A DNA stretch of 64,000 bases from an uncultured Ectothiorhodospiraceae bacterium (GCA_947259765.1 CAMYNG010000001.1:94219-158218); one strand, 5' to 3'. Positions 37,005 through 46,390 are shown, counted from the first letter of the stretch. Translations and numbers: made by a program. The notes: generated by a model not told the origin, from the sequence alone.

Positions 37005-37032
37005 GTTCCGGGGTCAGATTGTTAAACGCAAA

Positions 37033-37053
37033 CACGGGGCTACCCGCCCCGTG
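37033..37053 (-). other. GC-rich hairpin upstream of alaC
   Basis: CACGGGG and CCCCGTG form a perfect 7-base stem with a seven-base loop. On the minus strand the stem is followed by TTTGCGTTT, so it could act as a weak terminator or leader structure shortly before the alaC GTG. On the plus strand it lies upstream of the Mth938-like gene. No mutually exclusive pairing is visible that would prove attenuation. Confidence 0.3.
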
Positions 37054-37138
37054 CCAGAAAGCGCTAACATTACCGGCTACGCGGTCGGACTGTCAATCGA
37101 CCGCCTCGAGTCCGGCTCAGCCGGGGAGACGTGTCAGC

Positions 37139-37558
37139 GTGAAATTTAACCTTGATCAGTCTGAAGGCTTCCTGATCCGTTCCTATTCCCCGGAAGGCGT
37201 GGTCATCGCTCGTCGCGGTGGCCAGGAACATCAGGAATTTGCCGACGAGGCCCCGTCACCGGGTGAAACCCATACCGGCAGCCTGATTCTCAGTCCGGAT
37301 CGGCTGATTACTGATTGCCAAATCGTCGACATAGAGGCTCTGCGTCCGGAGCATCTTGACCCGGTGATGGAACTGGAGCCGGAGTTGGTGATTCTGGGTT
37401 CGGGAGCAACGCTGTGTTTTCCACAGCCGACAGTGCTTGCGCGGCTGAGCGGGGCTCAAATCGGCGTGGAGGTGATGGATACCGGCGCCGCTTGCCGCAC
37501 CTATAATTTGCTGGCAACCGAGGGGCGCCATGTGGTCGCCGTTTTGTTAATAAGTTAA
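37139..37558 (+). CDS. Mth938-like (DUF498) domain protein
   Basis: Small alpha-beta protein of the Mth938/NDUFAF3-like family, 139 residues from the GTG at 37139, which has GGGGAG about ten bases upstream. The central block ELVILGSGATLCFPQP and the C-terminal MDTGAACRTYNLLATEGRHV are typical. Mitochondrial relatives assist complex I assembly; the bacterial role is unknown. The frame from 37019 is longer but the added part has no similarity to the family. It is divergent from alaC and convergent with rpoS. Confidence 0.83.
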   Translation: MKFNLDQSEGFLIRSYSPEGVVIARRGGQEHQEFADEAPSPGETHTGSLILSPDRLITDCQIVDIEALRPEHLDPVMELEPELVILGSGATLCFPQPTVLARLSGAQIGVEVMDTGAACRTYNLLATEGRHVVAVLLIS

Positions 37559-37631
37559 TTTGGGAAACGTTCTAGCGTGCCGGTTTCCTGGTAAAACTAG
37601 TAAAATTAGATTCAGCTGGTCAGGTGCCTGG

Positions 37632-37713
37632 TTCCCCTTGGCAGGACTTTTTCGGCAGCACGCCTGCAAGGATGTATTTACGGCGTGTCGTACCACAATA
37701 CGAGCAAGGGGAA
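37632..37713. repeat. Family A palindromic element, degenerate copy A3
   Basis: Short arms TTCCCCTTG (37632-37640) and CAAGGGGAA (37705-37713) enclose a core with TTTTCGGCAGCACGCCTGCAAGGATGTA and TTACGGCGTGTC (two blocks separated in position, 37649-37676 and 37678-37689) that match the family. It sits between the convergent Mth938-like gene and rpoS, where it could act as a bidirectional 3' structure. The outer arm sequence differs from all other copies. Confidence 0.75.
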
Positions 37714-37742
37714 ACAACCCAACCCAAAACGTAATTTCGGTT

Positions 37743-38750
37743 CTATTTAAACAGCGCGTCTTCGGAAAAGCCCTGACTTTCGAGTATTTCGCGCAGTTTC
37801 TTTAACGCCTCAATCTGAATTTGGCGAACCCGCTCGCGGGTGACACCAATTTGGTTGCCCACCTCTTCGAGTGTGGAGACATCGTAGCCGTTCAATCCAA
37901 AACGCTGTTCGACAACCTCGCGCTGTTTGTCCGTCAGTTGCGACAACCATTTACCAATGTTGCCGCGCACGTCGTCGTCCTGCAGTAACAACACGGGGTC
38001 GGTATTATTTTCGTCGGGGATCGCATCCAACAGGGACTTATCCGCATCACGCCCCAGCGGCATATCAACCGAGGTCACGCGTTCATTCAGTCCCAGCATA
38101 CGCTTGACGTCGCCGATCGGTTTATCGAGCATATCGGCAATTTCTTCCGGGCTCGGCTCATGATCCAGCGTCTGCGCAAGGTGGCGCGCGGCGCGAAGGT
38201 AGATATTGATTTCCTTAACGACGTGAATGGGCAAACGGATGGTGCGGGTCTGGTTCATAATGGCCCGCTCAATAGTTTGTCGGATCCACCAAGTCGCATA
38301 AGTGGAAAAACGAAAGCCACGTTCCGGATCGAATTTTTCCACCGCACGGATTAAGCCGAGATTGCCTTCTTCGATCAAATCGAGCAGCGCAAGGCCGCGG
38401 TTCAGGTAACGCCGGGCGATTTTAACCACCAGGCGAAGATTACACTCAATCATCTTCGCACGCGCGGCTTCCTCACCTTTCAAGGCAAGGCGTGCGTAGT
38501 GCACCTCCTCTTCGGCGGTGAGCAGGGGAGAAAAACCGATCTCGCTCAGGTACAGACGCGTCGCGTCCATCTGCCCGTCAGGAATTTCGCCGGGTTGGTA
38601 GTGAGCGCTTTTTTCCTTCACACCGGCTGCTGCAGGCGCTTCCGCTTCTACTTCCTCGTCTTCCCCAACTTCGGCAACGTCATCGTGTTCAATGTCGTCC
38701 GTTTCGCCGCCTTCCGTGGGTTCGACCTCCTTCTTTTGCCTATCAACCAT
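37743..38750 (-). CDS. rpoS: Stationary-phase sigma factor RpoS
   Basis: Group 2 sigma-70 factor, 335 residues. An acidic N-terminal tail rich in Glu (residues 1-50) precedes region 1.2 ([20 protein letters not shown]), region 2 ([54 protein letters not shown]), region 3, and region 4 ([19 protein letters not shown]). It follows nlpD by 16 bases, the universal arrangement, so the major rpoS promoter may lie inside nlpD as in enterics. Repeat A3 follows its stop codon. Confidence 0.97.
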   Translation of the reverse strand: MVDRQKKEVEPTEGGETDDIEHDDVAEVGEDEEVEAEAPAAAGVKEKSAHYQPGEIPDGQMDATRLYLSEIGFSPLLTAEEEVHYARLALKGEEAARAKMIECNLRLVVKIARRYLNRGLALLDLIEEGNLGLIRAVEKFDPERGFRFSTYATWWIRQTIERAIMNQTRTIRLPIHVVKEINIYLRAARHLAQTLDHEPSPEEIADMLDKPIGDVKRMLGLNERVTSVDMPLGRDADKSLLDAIPDENNTDPVLLLQDDDVRGNIGKWLSQLTDKQREVVEQRFGLNGYDVSTLEEVGNQIGVTRERVRQIQIEALKKLREILESQGFSEDALFK

Positions 38751-38766
38751 ACGTCTTCACCTGCCA

Positions 38767-39522
38767 TCAATGCTTCGGTAGATACTTCAATGGGTTAACA
38801 GGGATTCCATTTCGCCTGATTTCAAAATGGAGCATGTTCCTTTCAGTTCCACTACTTCCCATATCGGCTATCTGCTGTCCTTTCTTGACTGTCTGTCTTT
38901 CCTTGACCCTTATGCGACTGTTGTGGGCATACGCGCTGAAATAGGTATTGTTATGTTTCAGAATAATAAGCTTACCGTATCCTCGAAGTCCACTACCTGC
39001 GTACACAACCGAACCATGTTCCGCAGCGTACACTGCCTGGCCGCGTTTTCCCGCAATATTGATGCCGCTTTTCCCCGGCACGCCGGCTTTAAATCGTTCC
39101 ACGACCTTGCCACGTGCCGGCCAGCGCCAGTACAGGCGCCGGTTCGCTTTGCTGGTCTTGCTCGGCTGACTGCTTTTACTTGTCGCGGTCTTACTTGTTT
39201 TCTTGGCGGTCGATCTTTTTGTGGTTTTTGCCGTTTTGCTCGATGTCGATTTTTTCGGCGGCGTCAGTCGCAGTTTCTGCCCGGTGTAAATGGGATACGG
39301 AGAATTAATTCCGTTCCAACGGGCCAGGGTGCGGTGGTCGTAGCCGTACATGAACGCGATTGAATACAGCGTGTCGCCCTTACGAATGGTGTGATAGCCC
39401 GAATGCCAACGCGAGTTGGGTCCTTTGTAAAAACCGTCACCGTAGTGCCCACTTCGGCTGCAGCCCACGAGCACGACGATCGAAAAAAACACTAAACCGG
39501 CGATCCGGACGGACGTCCACAT
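38767..39522 (-). CDS. nlpD: NlpD-type lipoprotein, amidase activator
   Basis: Outer-membrane or inner-membrane lipoprotein with a lipobox VGCS near residue 20, a LysM domain (YHTIRKGDTLYSIAFMYGYD), a low-complexity Lys/Thr/Ser linker (residues about 90-130), and a LytM/M23 domain. The M23 zinc site is degenerate: the first motif reads GINIAG rather than HxxxD, while AYAHNSR and LHFEIR remain. Loss of the site is typical of NlpD, which activates amidase AmiC rather than cutting peptidoglycan itself. It starts at ATG 39522, overlapping the yqaA stop by one base. Confidence 0.93.
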   Translation of the reverse strand: MWTSVRIAGLVFFSIVVLVGCSRSGHYGDGFYKGPNSRWHSGYHTIRKGDTLYSIAFMYGYDHRTLARWNGINSPYPIYTGQKLRLTPPKKSTSSKTAKTTKRSTAKKTSKTATSKSSQPSKTSKANRRLYWRWPARGKVVERFKAGVPGKSGINIAGKRGQAVYAAEHGSVVYAGSGLRGYGKLIILKHNNTYFSAYAHNSRIRVKERQTVKKGQQIADMGSSGTERNMLHFEIRRNGIPVNPLKYLPKH

Positions 39523-40097
39523 CAGCGCAAAATCAGATAAGCAACAATCGCCGCGAACACCACGAAATACCCCAGGACATCAATATACCGCCGCAGCATC
39601 CCCTCCATACGTGACCCACCCCACGCAATCAGGCCCGCGACCAGAAAAAACCGGCCTCCACGGCCTACGAAAGATGCAAGCACGAAAGGCACAAAGGACA
39701 TACCAATGACACCTGCGGTGATGGTAAATACCTTGTAGGGGATGATCGTAAAGCCTGCCAACAAAACAACCCAAATGCCCCACTCCTGAAACCACGCCGC
39801 GGCAGCTTGATAGTCGTCCCAATAGTGGTAACGGTGTAACAAAGGCTCGATAAGCTCAAATGCAAACATCCCAATAAGGTAACCCAATACCCCGCCGAGT
39901 ACCGATGCCGCCGTCGTAAGTGCGGCGAGACGCCAGGCCCGCTGTGGCTGTGCCAAGGTCATTGGCGCCAGCATTACGTCCGGGGGTACAGGAAAAAATG
40001 ACGATTCCGCGAAGCTCAGACCCGCCAGATAATAGGGTGCGTGCCGGTGCCGCGCCCAACGCAATGCCTTGTCGTAAAGTTTCGAAAAAATCCTCAC
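39522..40097 (-). CDS. yqaA: YqaA family (VTT/DedA-like) membrane protein
   Basis: Integral membrane protein of 191 residues with about four hydrophobic segments. The DedA/VTT-type segments are [56 protein letters not shown] and [20 protein letters not shown]. It lies in the conserved surE-pcm-yqaA-nlpD-rpoS order of Pseudomonas and relatives. Transport or lipid-scrambling function is suggested by the superfamily only. It starts with GTG overlapping the pcm stop (GTGA). Confidence 0.88.
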   Translation of the reverse strand: MRIFSKLYDKALRWARHRHAPYYLAGLSFAESSFFPVPPDVMLAPMTLAQPQRAWRLAALTTAASVLGGVLGYLIGMFAFELIEPLLHRYHYWDDYQAAAAWFQEWGIWVVLLAGFTIIPYKVFTITAGVIGMSFVPFVLASFVGRGGRFFLVAGLIAWGGSRMEGMLRRYIDVLGYFVVFAAIVAYLILR

Positions 40098-40729
40098 GCG
40101 TCTCGCCCCTGTACCAGGGGCACAAAACTCACCATATCCAGAAGCGTCTGTTTCACTTGGTTTCCTTCGCGTGTCAACAACAGTAATCGTTGCCCTCCGG
40201 CGCCCCCAACCGGCACCACCATTCGCCCCTTATCGGCCAATTGACCCAAAAGTGACTGCGGGATCTCCTGCGGAGCCGCGGTGACGATAATGGCGTCATA
40301 GGGCGCGTTTTGCTCCCATCCCCAACTCCCATCGGTGCATCGGTAGCGAACATTATGAAAACCAAGCTTGTGTAAGCGTTGCTCTGCCAGGCGCACCAAC
40401 GCATCGATGCGTTCCACCGTGTACACCTGGTCTACCAATTGCGCCAACACGGCAGTCTGGTAACCCGAACCCGTGCCGACCTCGAGTACTCGCGCGGGAA
40501 CGTCATCGCCCAACAATGCGGAGGTCATGCGCGCAACGACGTAGGGCTGGGATATCGTCTGACCAAAGCCTATCGGCAGGGCCGAATCCTCATAGGCGCG
40601 GCTGGCGAGTGCCTCATCCACAAACAGATGACGCGGTGTATCGCGCAGCACTGCCAACACGCCCTCGTCGGTGATTCCGTGCTCGCGCAGTCGCTGAATA
40701 AGCCGATCGCGTGTGCGCTGCGAGGTCAT
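40094..40729 (-). CDS. pcm: Protein-L-isoaspartate O-methyltransferase
   Basis: Repairs damaged proteins by methylating L-isoaspartyl residues with SAM. The motifs are [38 protein letters not shown], the SAM site [18 protein letters not shown], and [17 protein letters not shown]. From ATG 40729 it has 211 residues, close to the 208 of E. coli, with AAGGG eight bases upstream. A GTG at 40759 overlaps the surE stop and would add ten residues. Cotranscribed with surE. Confidence 0.95.
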   Translation of the reverse strand: MTSQRTRDRLIQRLREHGITDEGVLAVLRDTPRHLFVDEALASRAYEDSALPIGFGQTISQPYVVARMTSALLGDDVPARVLEVGTGSGYQTAVLAQLVDQVYTVERIDALVRLAEQRLHKLGFHNVRYRCTDGSWGWEQNAPYDAIIVTAAPQEIPQSLLGQLADKGRMVVPVGGAGGQRLLLLTREGNQVKQTLLDMVSFVPLVQGRDA

Positions 40730-40755
40730 GCCGATACCCTTGCGATCCACCCCGT

Positions 40756-41508
40756 TCACTGCATTACTCCTTCAAGCCAGCCGGCTACATTTTCGATGGC
40801 GTCGTGACGGGTCAAGTCGACCTGGATGGGCGTTACCGAAATAAACCCGTGGCGGACGGCGTAAAAATCAGTACCGTCGCCCGCGTCCTGTTCGGAGCCC
40901 GGTGGACCCACCCAGTAGATATCCCGGCCACGCGGGTCCGTGTCGCAGATCACCGGCTCTGATTTGTGCCGGTGACCGAGCCTGGTGGCCTGTACCCCTC
41001 GTATCTCCGCAAGCGGTAGATCCGGGACGTTCACATTCAGGATCGTGTCCGCCGGCAGTGGATCGATGACAAGTCGTCGGACCAGGCGCAATGCAAATTC
41101 GGCGGCGGTTAGATAGTGCCGGCCCTCATGACCGTTCAGGGAGATGGCCACAGCCGGTAAACCGAGAAACCGTCCTTCCATAGCCGCGGCCACCGTGCCG
41201 GAATACAACACGTCGTCGCCCAGGTTGGCGCCGGCATTGATGCCGGAAATGACCATGTCTGGCTCCTCCTGCAAAAGACCGGTAATCGCCAGGTGCACGC
41301 AGTCGGTAGGTGTACCGTTCACACGGAAAACGTTCGGCTGCACCGCTGCGGCCCGGATGGGGCTCTCCAGTGTCAAGGAATTGCTGGCGCCGCTACGGTC
41401 CCGATCCGGCGCCACGACAGTAACCTCCGCGATCTCGCCGAGTACATCGGCAAGGCAGAGTATTCCGGGGGCCTGAAATCCGTCGTCGTTACTGATTAGA
41501 ATGCGCAT
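40756..41508 (-). CDS. surE: 5'/3'-nucleotidase SurE
   Basis: Metal-dependent phosphatase for nucleoside monophosphates, linked to stationary-phase survival. The N-terminal metal site is [33 protein letters not shown] and [14 protein letters not shown] are the other signatures. Length 250 residues is typical. First gene of surE-pcm-yqaA-nlpD-rpoS. Divergent from the smr gene with only about 100 bases between starts. Confidence 0.97.
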   Translation of the reverse strand: MRILISNDDGFQAPGILCLADVLGEIAEVTVVAPDRDRSGASNSLTLESPIRAAAVQPNVFRVNGTPTDCVHLAITGLLQEEPDMVISGINAGANLGDDVLYSGTVAAAMEGRFLGLPAVAISLNGHEGRHYLTAAEFALRLVRRLVIDPLPADTILNVNVPDLPLAEIRGVQATRLGHRHKSEPVICDTDPRGRDIYWVGPPGSEQDAGDGTDFYAVRHGFISVTPIQVDLTRHDAIENVAGWLEGVMQ

Positions 41509-41609
41509 CGAACCACGTGCTGCTGCGGGCTTGTGGTATTCTGCGGGAAAGCGGCAACGCTGACAAATGCAGTGGCCGACCCGTAGACTCCTGGCTGGCG
41601 AGAATAACG

Positions 41610-42155
41610 ATGTCTCACAAGGACGGCAAACCCAAACCCGATAGCTTGTTTCGCTCGGCCATGTCCGGAGTGCGACCGCTCAAACACGACCGAATCAGCC
41701 CGTTTCGCGCCAAACCGGCCCCCCGACCGCTACAAACCCTGCGCGAGCATCGTCAGGTGCTGGACGATATGTTTTCCGATGCCATCGATCCGGCGGAGAT
41801 CGAGACCGGTGAAGAATTGTTTTTTGCCCGCGCCGGTCTGCAACATGGCCTGCTACGCCGACTGCGGCGCGGTCACCTGCCCGTGGAACGCGAGCTTGAT
41901 TTGCACGGCAAAACAAGCCATGAAGCACGGGAACTGCTCACGGAATTTCTGCGCGACTGCAGCCGCTCCGGTGTCCGGGTTGTGCGAATTGTGCATGGCA
42001 AGGGCTTGGGCTCGCGCAACAAAATTCCCGTACTCAAAGGAAAAATCAACTACTGGCTGCGACAGCGCGATCAGGTGTTGGCCTTTTGTTCCGCGCGGCC
42101 GGTCGACGGCGGCACCGGTGCGGTGTATGTTTTGTTAAAGCGCGCGCGGCCCTAA
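41610..42155 (+). CDS. Smr-domain endonuclease-like protein
   Basis: Smr (MutS2 C-terminal) domain protein of 181 residues from ATG 41610. The Smr motifs are [16 protein letters not shown] and the downstream [18 protein letters not shown] with LDLHG and HGKG, which carry the nicking-nuclease residues. The N-terminal half ([20 protein letters not shown]) matches the SmrA/YdaL group. Bacterial members of this group cut ribosome-associated mRNA or nick DNA; the target is not certain. It lies between surE (divergent) and purU. Repeat B4 follows its stop. Confidence 0.9.
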   Translation: MSHKDGKPKPDSLFRSAMSGVRPLKHDRISPFRAKPAPRPLQTLREHRQVLDDMFSDAIDPAEIETGEELFFARAGLQHGLLRRLRRGHLPVERELDLHGKTSHEARELLTEFLRDCSRSGVRVVRIVHGKGLGSRNKIPVLKGKINYWLRQRDQVLAFCSARPVDGGTGAVYVLLKRARP

Positions 42156-42193
42156 TCCGGTTTCTTGCCTTACGATCACCAATTGAAGTTGAT

Positions 42194-42263
42194 TAACCAC
42201 AGAGAACACAGAGTTAAAAATTTTGCATAAGTTACCTCTGTGTTCTCTGTGCCCTCTGTGGCT
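42194..42263. repeat. Family B inverted repeat, copy B4
   Basis: Left arm 42194-42214 (TAACCACAGAGAACACAGAG) and right arm 42234-42263 (ACCTCTGTGTTCTCTGTGCC, then CTCTGTGG) form a long stem with a loop near 20 bases (ATTTTGCATAAG). This is the classic form of the repeat, which I recognise as a word common in intergenic DNA of many proteobacteria. It lies between smr and purU. Confidence 0.87.
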
Positions 42264-42311
42264 CAGATCCCATTAGCCGACAGATAGCCGAAAAACTAAT
42301 TCAATTGATCA

Positions 42312-43184
42312 ATGCCCGAATCGAAGACAAAAAAACGCTCAGCAATCCTGCTGATTTCCTGCCCGGACCAGCGTGGCCTTGTCGCAGCCGTGTCCAGCTT
42401 TGTAAGCAACAACAACGGCAACATCATCGACCTCGAACAGCACGTTGACACCGAAGCCGGAGTATTTTTCATGCGCGTGCAGTGGGATATGCTTCAGTTC
42501 GCGATTCCCGCTGAGGATCTGAACGACGCAATTAAAAGTCTCGCCAAACCATTCAACATGCAATGGAATCTGCATTTTTCTGACGACGTACCCCGTATGG
42601 CAGTGTTTGTTTCCAAGCATTCTCACTGCCTGTTGGATATTTTTTCTCGAATTCTTTCCCGTGAATGGAATATTGAATTACCGCTGGTGATCAGTAACCA
42701 CGCGGACCTGAAACCGTTCGCGGAAAATCTGGATATCGAGTTTCAAGTGCTTCCTATTAGCCCGGATAACAAGGCCCAGCAGGAGCAGGAAATTCGGGCC
42801 TTGTTAAAAGCATATCGCATCGACTTCATTGTATTGGCCCGTTACATGCAAATTCTCAGTGAGAATTTTGTTCAGCAGTATCCCAATCGCATCGTCAATA
42901 TTCATCACTCGTTTCTGCCGGCCTTTCCGGGTGCGCGTCCATATCACTCGGCCCACGCACGGGGGGTAAAAATCATTGGCGCGACTAGTCACTACGTCAC
43001 GGCAGATCTCGATGCCGGCCCTATCATTGAACAGGATGTGGTGCGCGTAACTCACAATGATGCCGTGCAGGACCTGGTCCACAAGGGCCGCGATCTGGAA
43101 AAATTGGTGCTGGCTCGTGCTATTTGGAAACACCTGCAACGCAAGGTTCTGGTGCACGGCAACCGGACCGTCGTATTCGAATAA
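42312..43184 (+). CDS. purU: Formyltetrahydrofolate deformylase
   Basis: Hydrolyses 10-formyltetrahydrofolate to formate and tetrahydrofolate, which supplies formate for PurT and balances one-carbon pools. An N-terminal ACT-like domain (ILLISCPDQRGLVAAVSSFV) is followed by a formyltransferase fold with catalytic residues in NIHHSFLPAFPGARPYHSAH, and TSHYVTADLDAGPIIEQD. Length 290 residues is typical. The gene is flanked by repeat B4 upstream and A4 downstream and interrupts the usual truD-surE neighbourhood. Confidence 0.96.
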   Translation: MPESKTKKRSAILLISCPDQRGLVAAVSSFVSNNNGNIIDLEQHVDTEAGVFFMRVQWDMLQFAIPAEDLNDAIKSLAKPFNMQWNLHFSDDVPRMAVFVSKHSHCLLDIFSRILSREWNIELPLVISNHADLKPFAENLDIEFQVLPISPDNKAQQEQEIRALLKAYRIDFIVLARYMQILSENFVQQYPNRIVNIHHSFLPAFPGARPYHSAHARGVKIIGATSHYVTADLDAGPIIEQDVVRVTHNDAVQDLVHKGRDLEKLVLARAIWKHLQRKVLVHGNRTVVFE

Positions 43185-43328
43185 ATCTGGTGTTTTTGTT
43201 CACGGCATTTTGGTGAAAACCAAATACCGTCACTTGGTTAGTTAGCTGGACACCGGCTTTCGACGGAGTGACGCGGGAATGGCTAAATAACCGTCCCTAA
43301 TTGATCTCCATTAAGAATTCGGCGGGAA

Positions 43329-43478
43329 GACTTCCACGTTCTCATGGCAAGACTCTCGGCAGCACGACTGCAAGGATGCAGGAGGTAGAGCAACGCAGGA
43401 CGCAGTTGCCGAGGGATGCTGCCGTGAAGCCTACATGGATGTATTTACGGCGGGTCTTGCCATGAGAACGTGGAAGTC
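43329..43478. repeat. Family A palindromic element, copy A4
   Basis: Perfect 25-base arms: left 43329-43353 (starts GACTTCCACG, ends GGCAAGAC) and right 43454-43478. The core shows CGGCAGCA, an extra segment 43366-43418 (GATGCAGGAGGTAGAGCAAC and on), then TGCTGCCG and the family block CCTACATGGATGTATTTACGG (43430-43450, split across two motifs). The extra segment is homologous to copy A6 near dnaE. It fills the 352-base gap between convergent purU and truD; no other feature is seen there. Confidence 0.92.
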
Positions 43479-43536
43479 TGACCCCAACCTTATTTTCTAA
43501 AGGTTTGTAGTGTGGGCACCAATTAAGAACAGTTAT

Positions 43537-44580
43537 TTAGCCCTTGTTTTCCTGACTCACCACCGCAAGCTCGCGAATGACGCTGGTGGCAAATCCGCCT
43601 GAGGGCAATGTAAATTCAACCAGTAAACTGTTTTCTGATAAACGCTGCCAGCTCATATCTTCCGGCAATAATACCAGCGAACGGCGCTGCTGCTTAAGAC
43701 CGAATTTCACCAGACCGTCGCAAAATAATTTGTATTGGCTTGCTGTTATGCTTTCCAGCTCCGCGGCCAATCCACTGCTGGGCAAGTCGCCACTCCCCCA
43801 TAGCGGCCCACTGGGAAACACATCACCGTGTTCAATCCGTTGTACGATTTCGTCGTCGACCTCAGGACTATGAAAAAACGCCTTGGAACCCCGCAACATC
43901 AGCACATCACCCGGCAACGCCGTGCACCAGTTTCGCTGGTTGACCCGGCACGACAACAGCGCATTAAAAATCCATGAGCGAGCAGCTGACAGGTAAAGAC
44001 TGCGTTGATGACGACGTACACGTTGCAGCGATCCGTTGAACAATTCCTGTGCCGCCGTCAGGTTTTGAAATCCCCGACCAAAGCGCTGCTCTGCAAAGTA
44101 ATTGGGCACGCCGTGAGTTCGCACTTGCTGTAGTCGGGCATCCAGTTCCACGCCCGTACTCACCAGATCGCGCAGCACAATGACAAACCGGTTGGCAGCA
44201 TGCGCCCCACGTCTCAGTTTTCGCCCGTGAGAAATGATCTCCAGAATGCGTATGTCGTCATTTTGTACGCTGGGCCAATCCGGCGCCGGCCGGCCGGCGA
44301 GGTCGACACTGAACCATTGTGTGGTAACGGCGTTGCGATCTTTCAAACCCGCGTAGCCCACGTCTCGCGCCGAAACCCCGGCACATTTCGCCAGTTGCCG
44401 TGCCAGCCATTCAGTATTGGTGTGACGTTTTTCAATTTTCAGCCAGACGTGCTGTCCGCTGCCGGAGAGGCTGAATCCCAGATGTTCATCCACGCGGAAA
44501 TCTTCCGCTGACTGTCGCAGATGCGCACGGGTTTGTGGCGGACCCAATGCGTAGGCAAATTGATCGAAGACGTAATTCAT
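43537..44580 (-). CDS. truD: tRNA pseudouridine synthase D
   Basis: Makes pseudouridine 13 in tRNA-Glu. The family signature is VGYAGLKDRNAVTTQWFSV with the catalytic aspartate in KDRNA, and NYFAEQRFGRGFQNL, AARSWIFNALL follow. From ATG 44580 it has 347 residues, as in E. coli (349). The frame to 44628 adds a leader-like segment. It follows ispF as in enterics. Confidence 0.95.
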   Translation of the reverse strand: MNYVFDQFAYALGPPQTRAHLRQSAEDFRVDEHLGFSLSGSGQHVWLKIEKRHTNTEWLARQLAKCAGVSARDVGYAGLKDRNAVTTQWFSVDLAGRPAPDWPSVQNDDIRILEIISHGRKLRRGAHAANRFVIVLRDLVSTGVELDARLQQVRTHGVPNYFAEQRFGRGFQNLTAAQELFNGSLQRVRRHQRSLYLSAARSWIFNALLSCRVNQRNWCTALPGDVLMLRGSKAFFHSPEVDDEIVQRIEHGDVFPSGPLWGSGDLPSSGLAAELESITASQYKLFCDGLVKFGLKQQRRSLVLLPEDMSWQRLSENSLLVEFTLPSGGFATSVIRELAVVSQENKG

Positions 44581-44645
44581 CAGAGTGGTTTGTCGGGTAC
44601 GCCTTGGTGCGTATAACCGACTCAGCACACAGGAAAAATGAGTGA

Positions 44646-45131
44646 CTAAGGCGCAGCAGTGTCCGCAGTTAACAACACCACCGCAAAGGCGGCTATGCCC
44701 TCTCCGCGTCCGGTGAAGCCCATGCCTTCCATGGTAGTGGCCTTGATGTTGACGTGGCTTAGCTTGGCACCCAAATCATCCGACAAGTTCAATTGCATGT
44801 TGTCAACATGGCCCGCGAGCCTCGGCGCCTGAGCAACCACCGTGACATCGGCGTTGCCGACCTGCAAGCTGCGCTCACGCATCAGACTGACCACCTGTCG
44901 CAACAGGCTCCGGCTGTCGGCACCCTTAAAAGTGGCATCGGTATCCGGAAAATGGTGACCGATGTCGCCCAAACCCATCGCGCCCAATAGCGCGTCACAC
45001 AAGGCATGAATTACCACGTCGCCATCTGAATGCGCAATCAGACCGTGTTCATGTGCGATGCGAACACCAGCCAGCACCACATGATCACCCTCACCAAATC
45101 GGTGTGCGTCTATTCCTTGACCAATACGCAT
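44646..45131 (-). CDS. ispF: 2-C-methyl-D-erythritol 2,4-cyclodiphosphate synthase
   Basis: Enzyme of the MEP isoprenoid pathway. From ATG 45131 it has 161 residues with MRIGQGIDAHRFGEGDHVVL (zinc-binding DAH), GLIAHSDGDVVIHALCDALL (second histidine) and the C-terminal TTMEGMGFTGRGEGIAAFA. The start at 45167 would add 12 residues not seen in the family. ispD lies upstream on the same strand, separated by 176 bases, wider than the usual overlap. Confidence 0.96.
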   Translation of the reverse strand: MRIGQGIDAHRFGEGDHVVLAGVRIAHEHGLIAHSDGDVVIHALCDALLGAMGLGDIGHHFPDTDATFKGADSRSLLRQVVSLMRERSLQVGNADVTVVAQAPRLAGHVDNMQLNLSDDLGAKLSHVNIKATTMEGMGFTGRGEGIAAFAVVLLTADTAAP

Positions 45132-45307
45132 CGTCAGCGACACCTTCCTTGCAAATAAATCACACAATTACTTTTGTTTTTCATGATGTTATAAGTTTTT
45201 TATAAGCTATTTTATAGGTATGCGACGCAATCTCCGGACTAAATGCCAGCCTCTACTGAGGGGCGATCTGTTGCAGAATATTGTCCTCACCGTAGCAGTG
45301 TTGCGTT

Positions 45308-46063
45308 TTACCCACCGTCATCCATGCCGGACAGCGCCGCTCGCCCCTGCCCGGCTGCCTGACACTGCAAATAAAACGCCGCCAGGGCCAGGTCCTCGGG
45401 TTGAGTAATTTTGAAGTTGTCGGTATGCCCGGGCACCAGCAGCGGTTGCAGGCCGGCGGCCTCTACCGCGGAGGCTTCATCAGTAACTTGATTGCCATCA
45501 TCAAGTGCCCCACGCAACGCCCGACGTAGCACACCGATGCGGAACATCTGTGGAGTTAACGCATGCCACAAACCGGCACGATCTACAGTCTCCTGCACGT
45601 TACCCAAATAGTCCGCGCGTTTCATTGTGTCGCGTACCGGAACGGCAAGCAACCCGCCGATCGGATGATCGCGTAGTGTTTCAGTTAACATGCGCAAGTC
45701 GCTGTTGCGCACGCAGGGTCGCGCCGCATCGTGCACCATGACCCAGTCGTTATCACTTGCCTGACCGGCCAACGCCGTTAATGCGTGCATGACCGAATCA
45801 CAACGCTCGGCGCCGCCGGTCACAGTGGTTACCGGAATGGCGACATCGACCTGCTCCCGCTCTTTTGGCCAATAAGGATCATCCTCCGCCAGGGCCAGTA
45901 CAATGCCTTCAAGATCCGGATGCGACGCCAGGCGTTCAAGAGTATGAACCAGCACCGGTTTACCCAGCACGGATAGGTATTGTTTGGGAATTTCGCTGCG
46001 CATTCGTGCGCCAAAACCAGCGGCTGGCACCACAGCCCAGAGCTTATTGGTCAAATGGCCCAT
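45308..46063 (-). CDS. ispD: 2-C-methyl-D-erythritol 4-phosphate cytidylyltransferase
   Basis: MEP pathway enzyme that joins CTP to MEP. The nucleotide-binding signature is AVVPAAGFGARMRSEIPKQYL; VMVHDAARPCVRNSDL and TDEASAVEAAGLQPLLVPGH are the other conserved blocks. Length 251 residues is slightly longer than E. coli because of extra terminal residues. It lies between ftsB and ispF. The 176-base downstream gap includes an AT-rich stretch near 45160-45222 with several TATAA words that could promote ispF, but no clear promoter can be assigned. Confidence 0.95.
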   Translation of the reverse strand: MGHLTNKLWAVVPAAGFGARMRSEIPKQYLSVLGKPVLVHTLERLASHPDLEGIVLALAEDDPYWPKEREQVDVAIPVTTVTGGAERCDSVMHALTALAGQASDNDWVMVHDAARPCVRNSDLRMLTETLRDHPIGGLLAVPVRDTMKRADYLGNVQETVDRAGLWHALTPQMFRIGVLRRALRGALDDGNQVTDEASAVEAAGLQPLLVPGHTDNFKITQPEDLALAAFYLQCQAAGQGRAALSGMDDGG

Positions 46064-46090
46064 GATGATTCGGTCGACGCGTCAGCAATT

Positions 46091-46390
46091 TCAGTGGGTC
46101 GATTGAGCGCCGGTGCTTTGAGTTTCAACAATTTGGAAGTAAGTCTCATCTTGACCGATCATACCCATCTCGTTGCGTGCGCGTTCTTCAATGGCCCCGA
46201 GGCCTTGTTTGAGATCCGAAACCTCGGCGGCAAGTTTTCGGTTGCGTTCGGTTAGCTGCGTATTCTCCGCTTCCTGCGCCTGTATGGCATTGCTCAGACG
46301 CCATACGCTAGCCAGGCTGCCTTCGCCGATCCAAAGATCGTATTGCAGCACGATCAACATCACCAGCAAAATTGCGGATAAAGTACGCAT
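46091..46390 (-). CDS. ftsB: Cell division protein FtsB
   Basis: Small bitopic divisome protein that joins FtsL and FtsQ. A short cytoplasmic start, one membrane helix (TLSAILLVMLIVLQYDLWIG), and a periplasmic coiled coil (SVWRLSNAIQAQEAENTQLT onward) are visible, followed by NEMGMIGQDETYFQIVE, the family tail. Length 99 residues fits. It lies between eno and ispD, as in E. coli. Confidence 0.93.
   Translation of the reverse strand: MRTLSAILLVMLIVLQYDLWIGEGSLASVWRLSNAIQAQEAENTQLTERNRKLAAEVSDLKQGLGAIEERARNEMGMIGQDETYFQIVETQSTGAQSTH

Noticed and set aside
36387-37025. 212-codon frame on the plus strand
   Set aside because: Antisense to the alaC-type aminotransferase, whose PLP and substrate motifs are complete.
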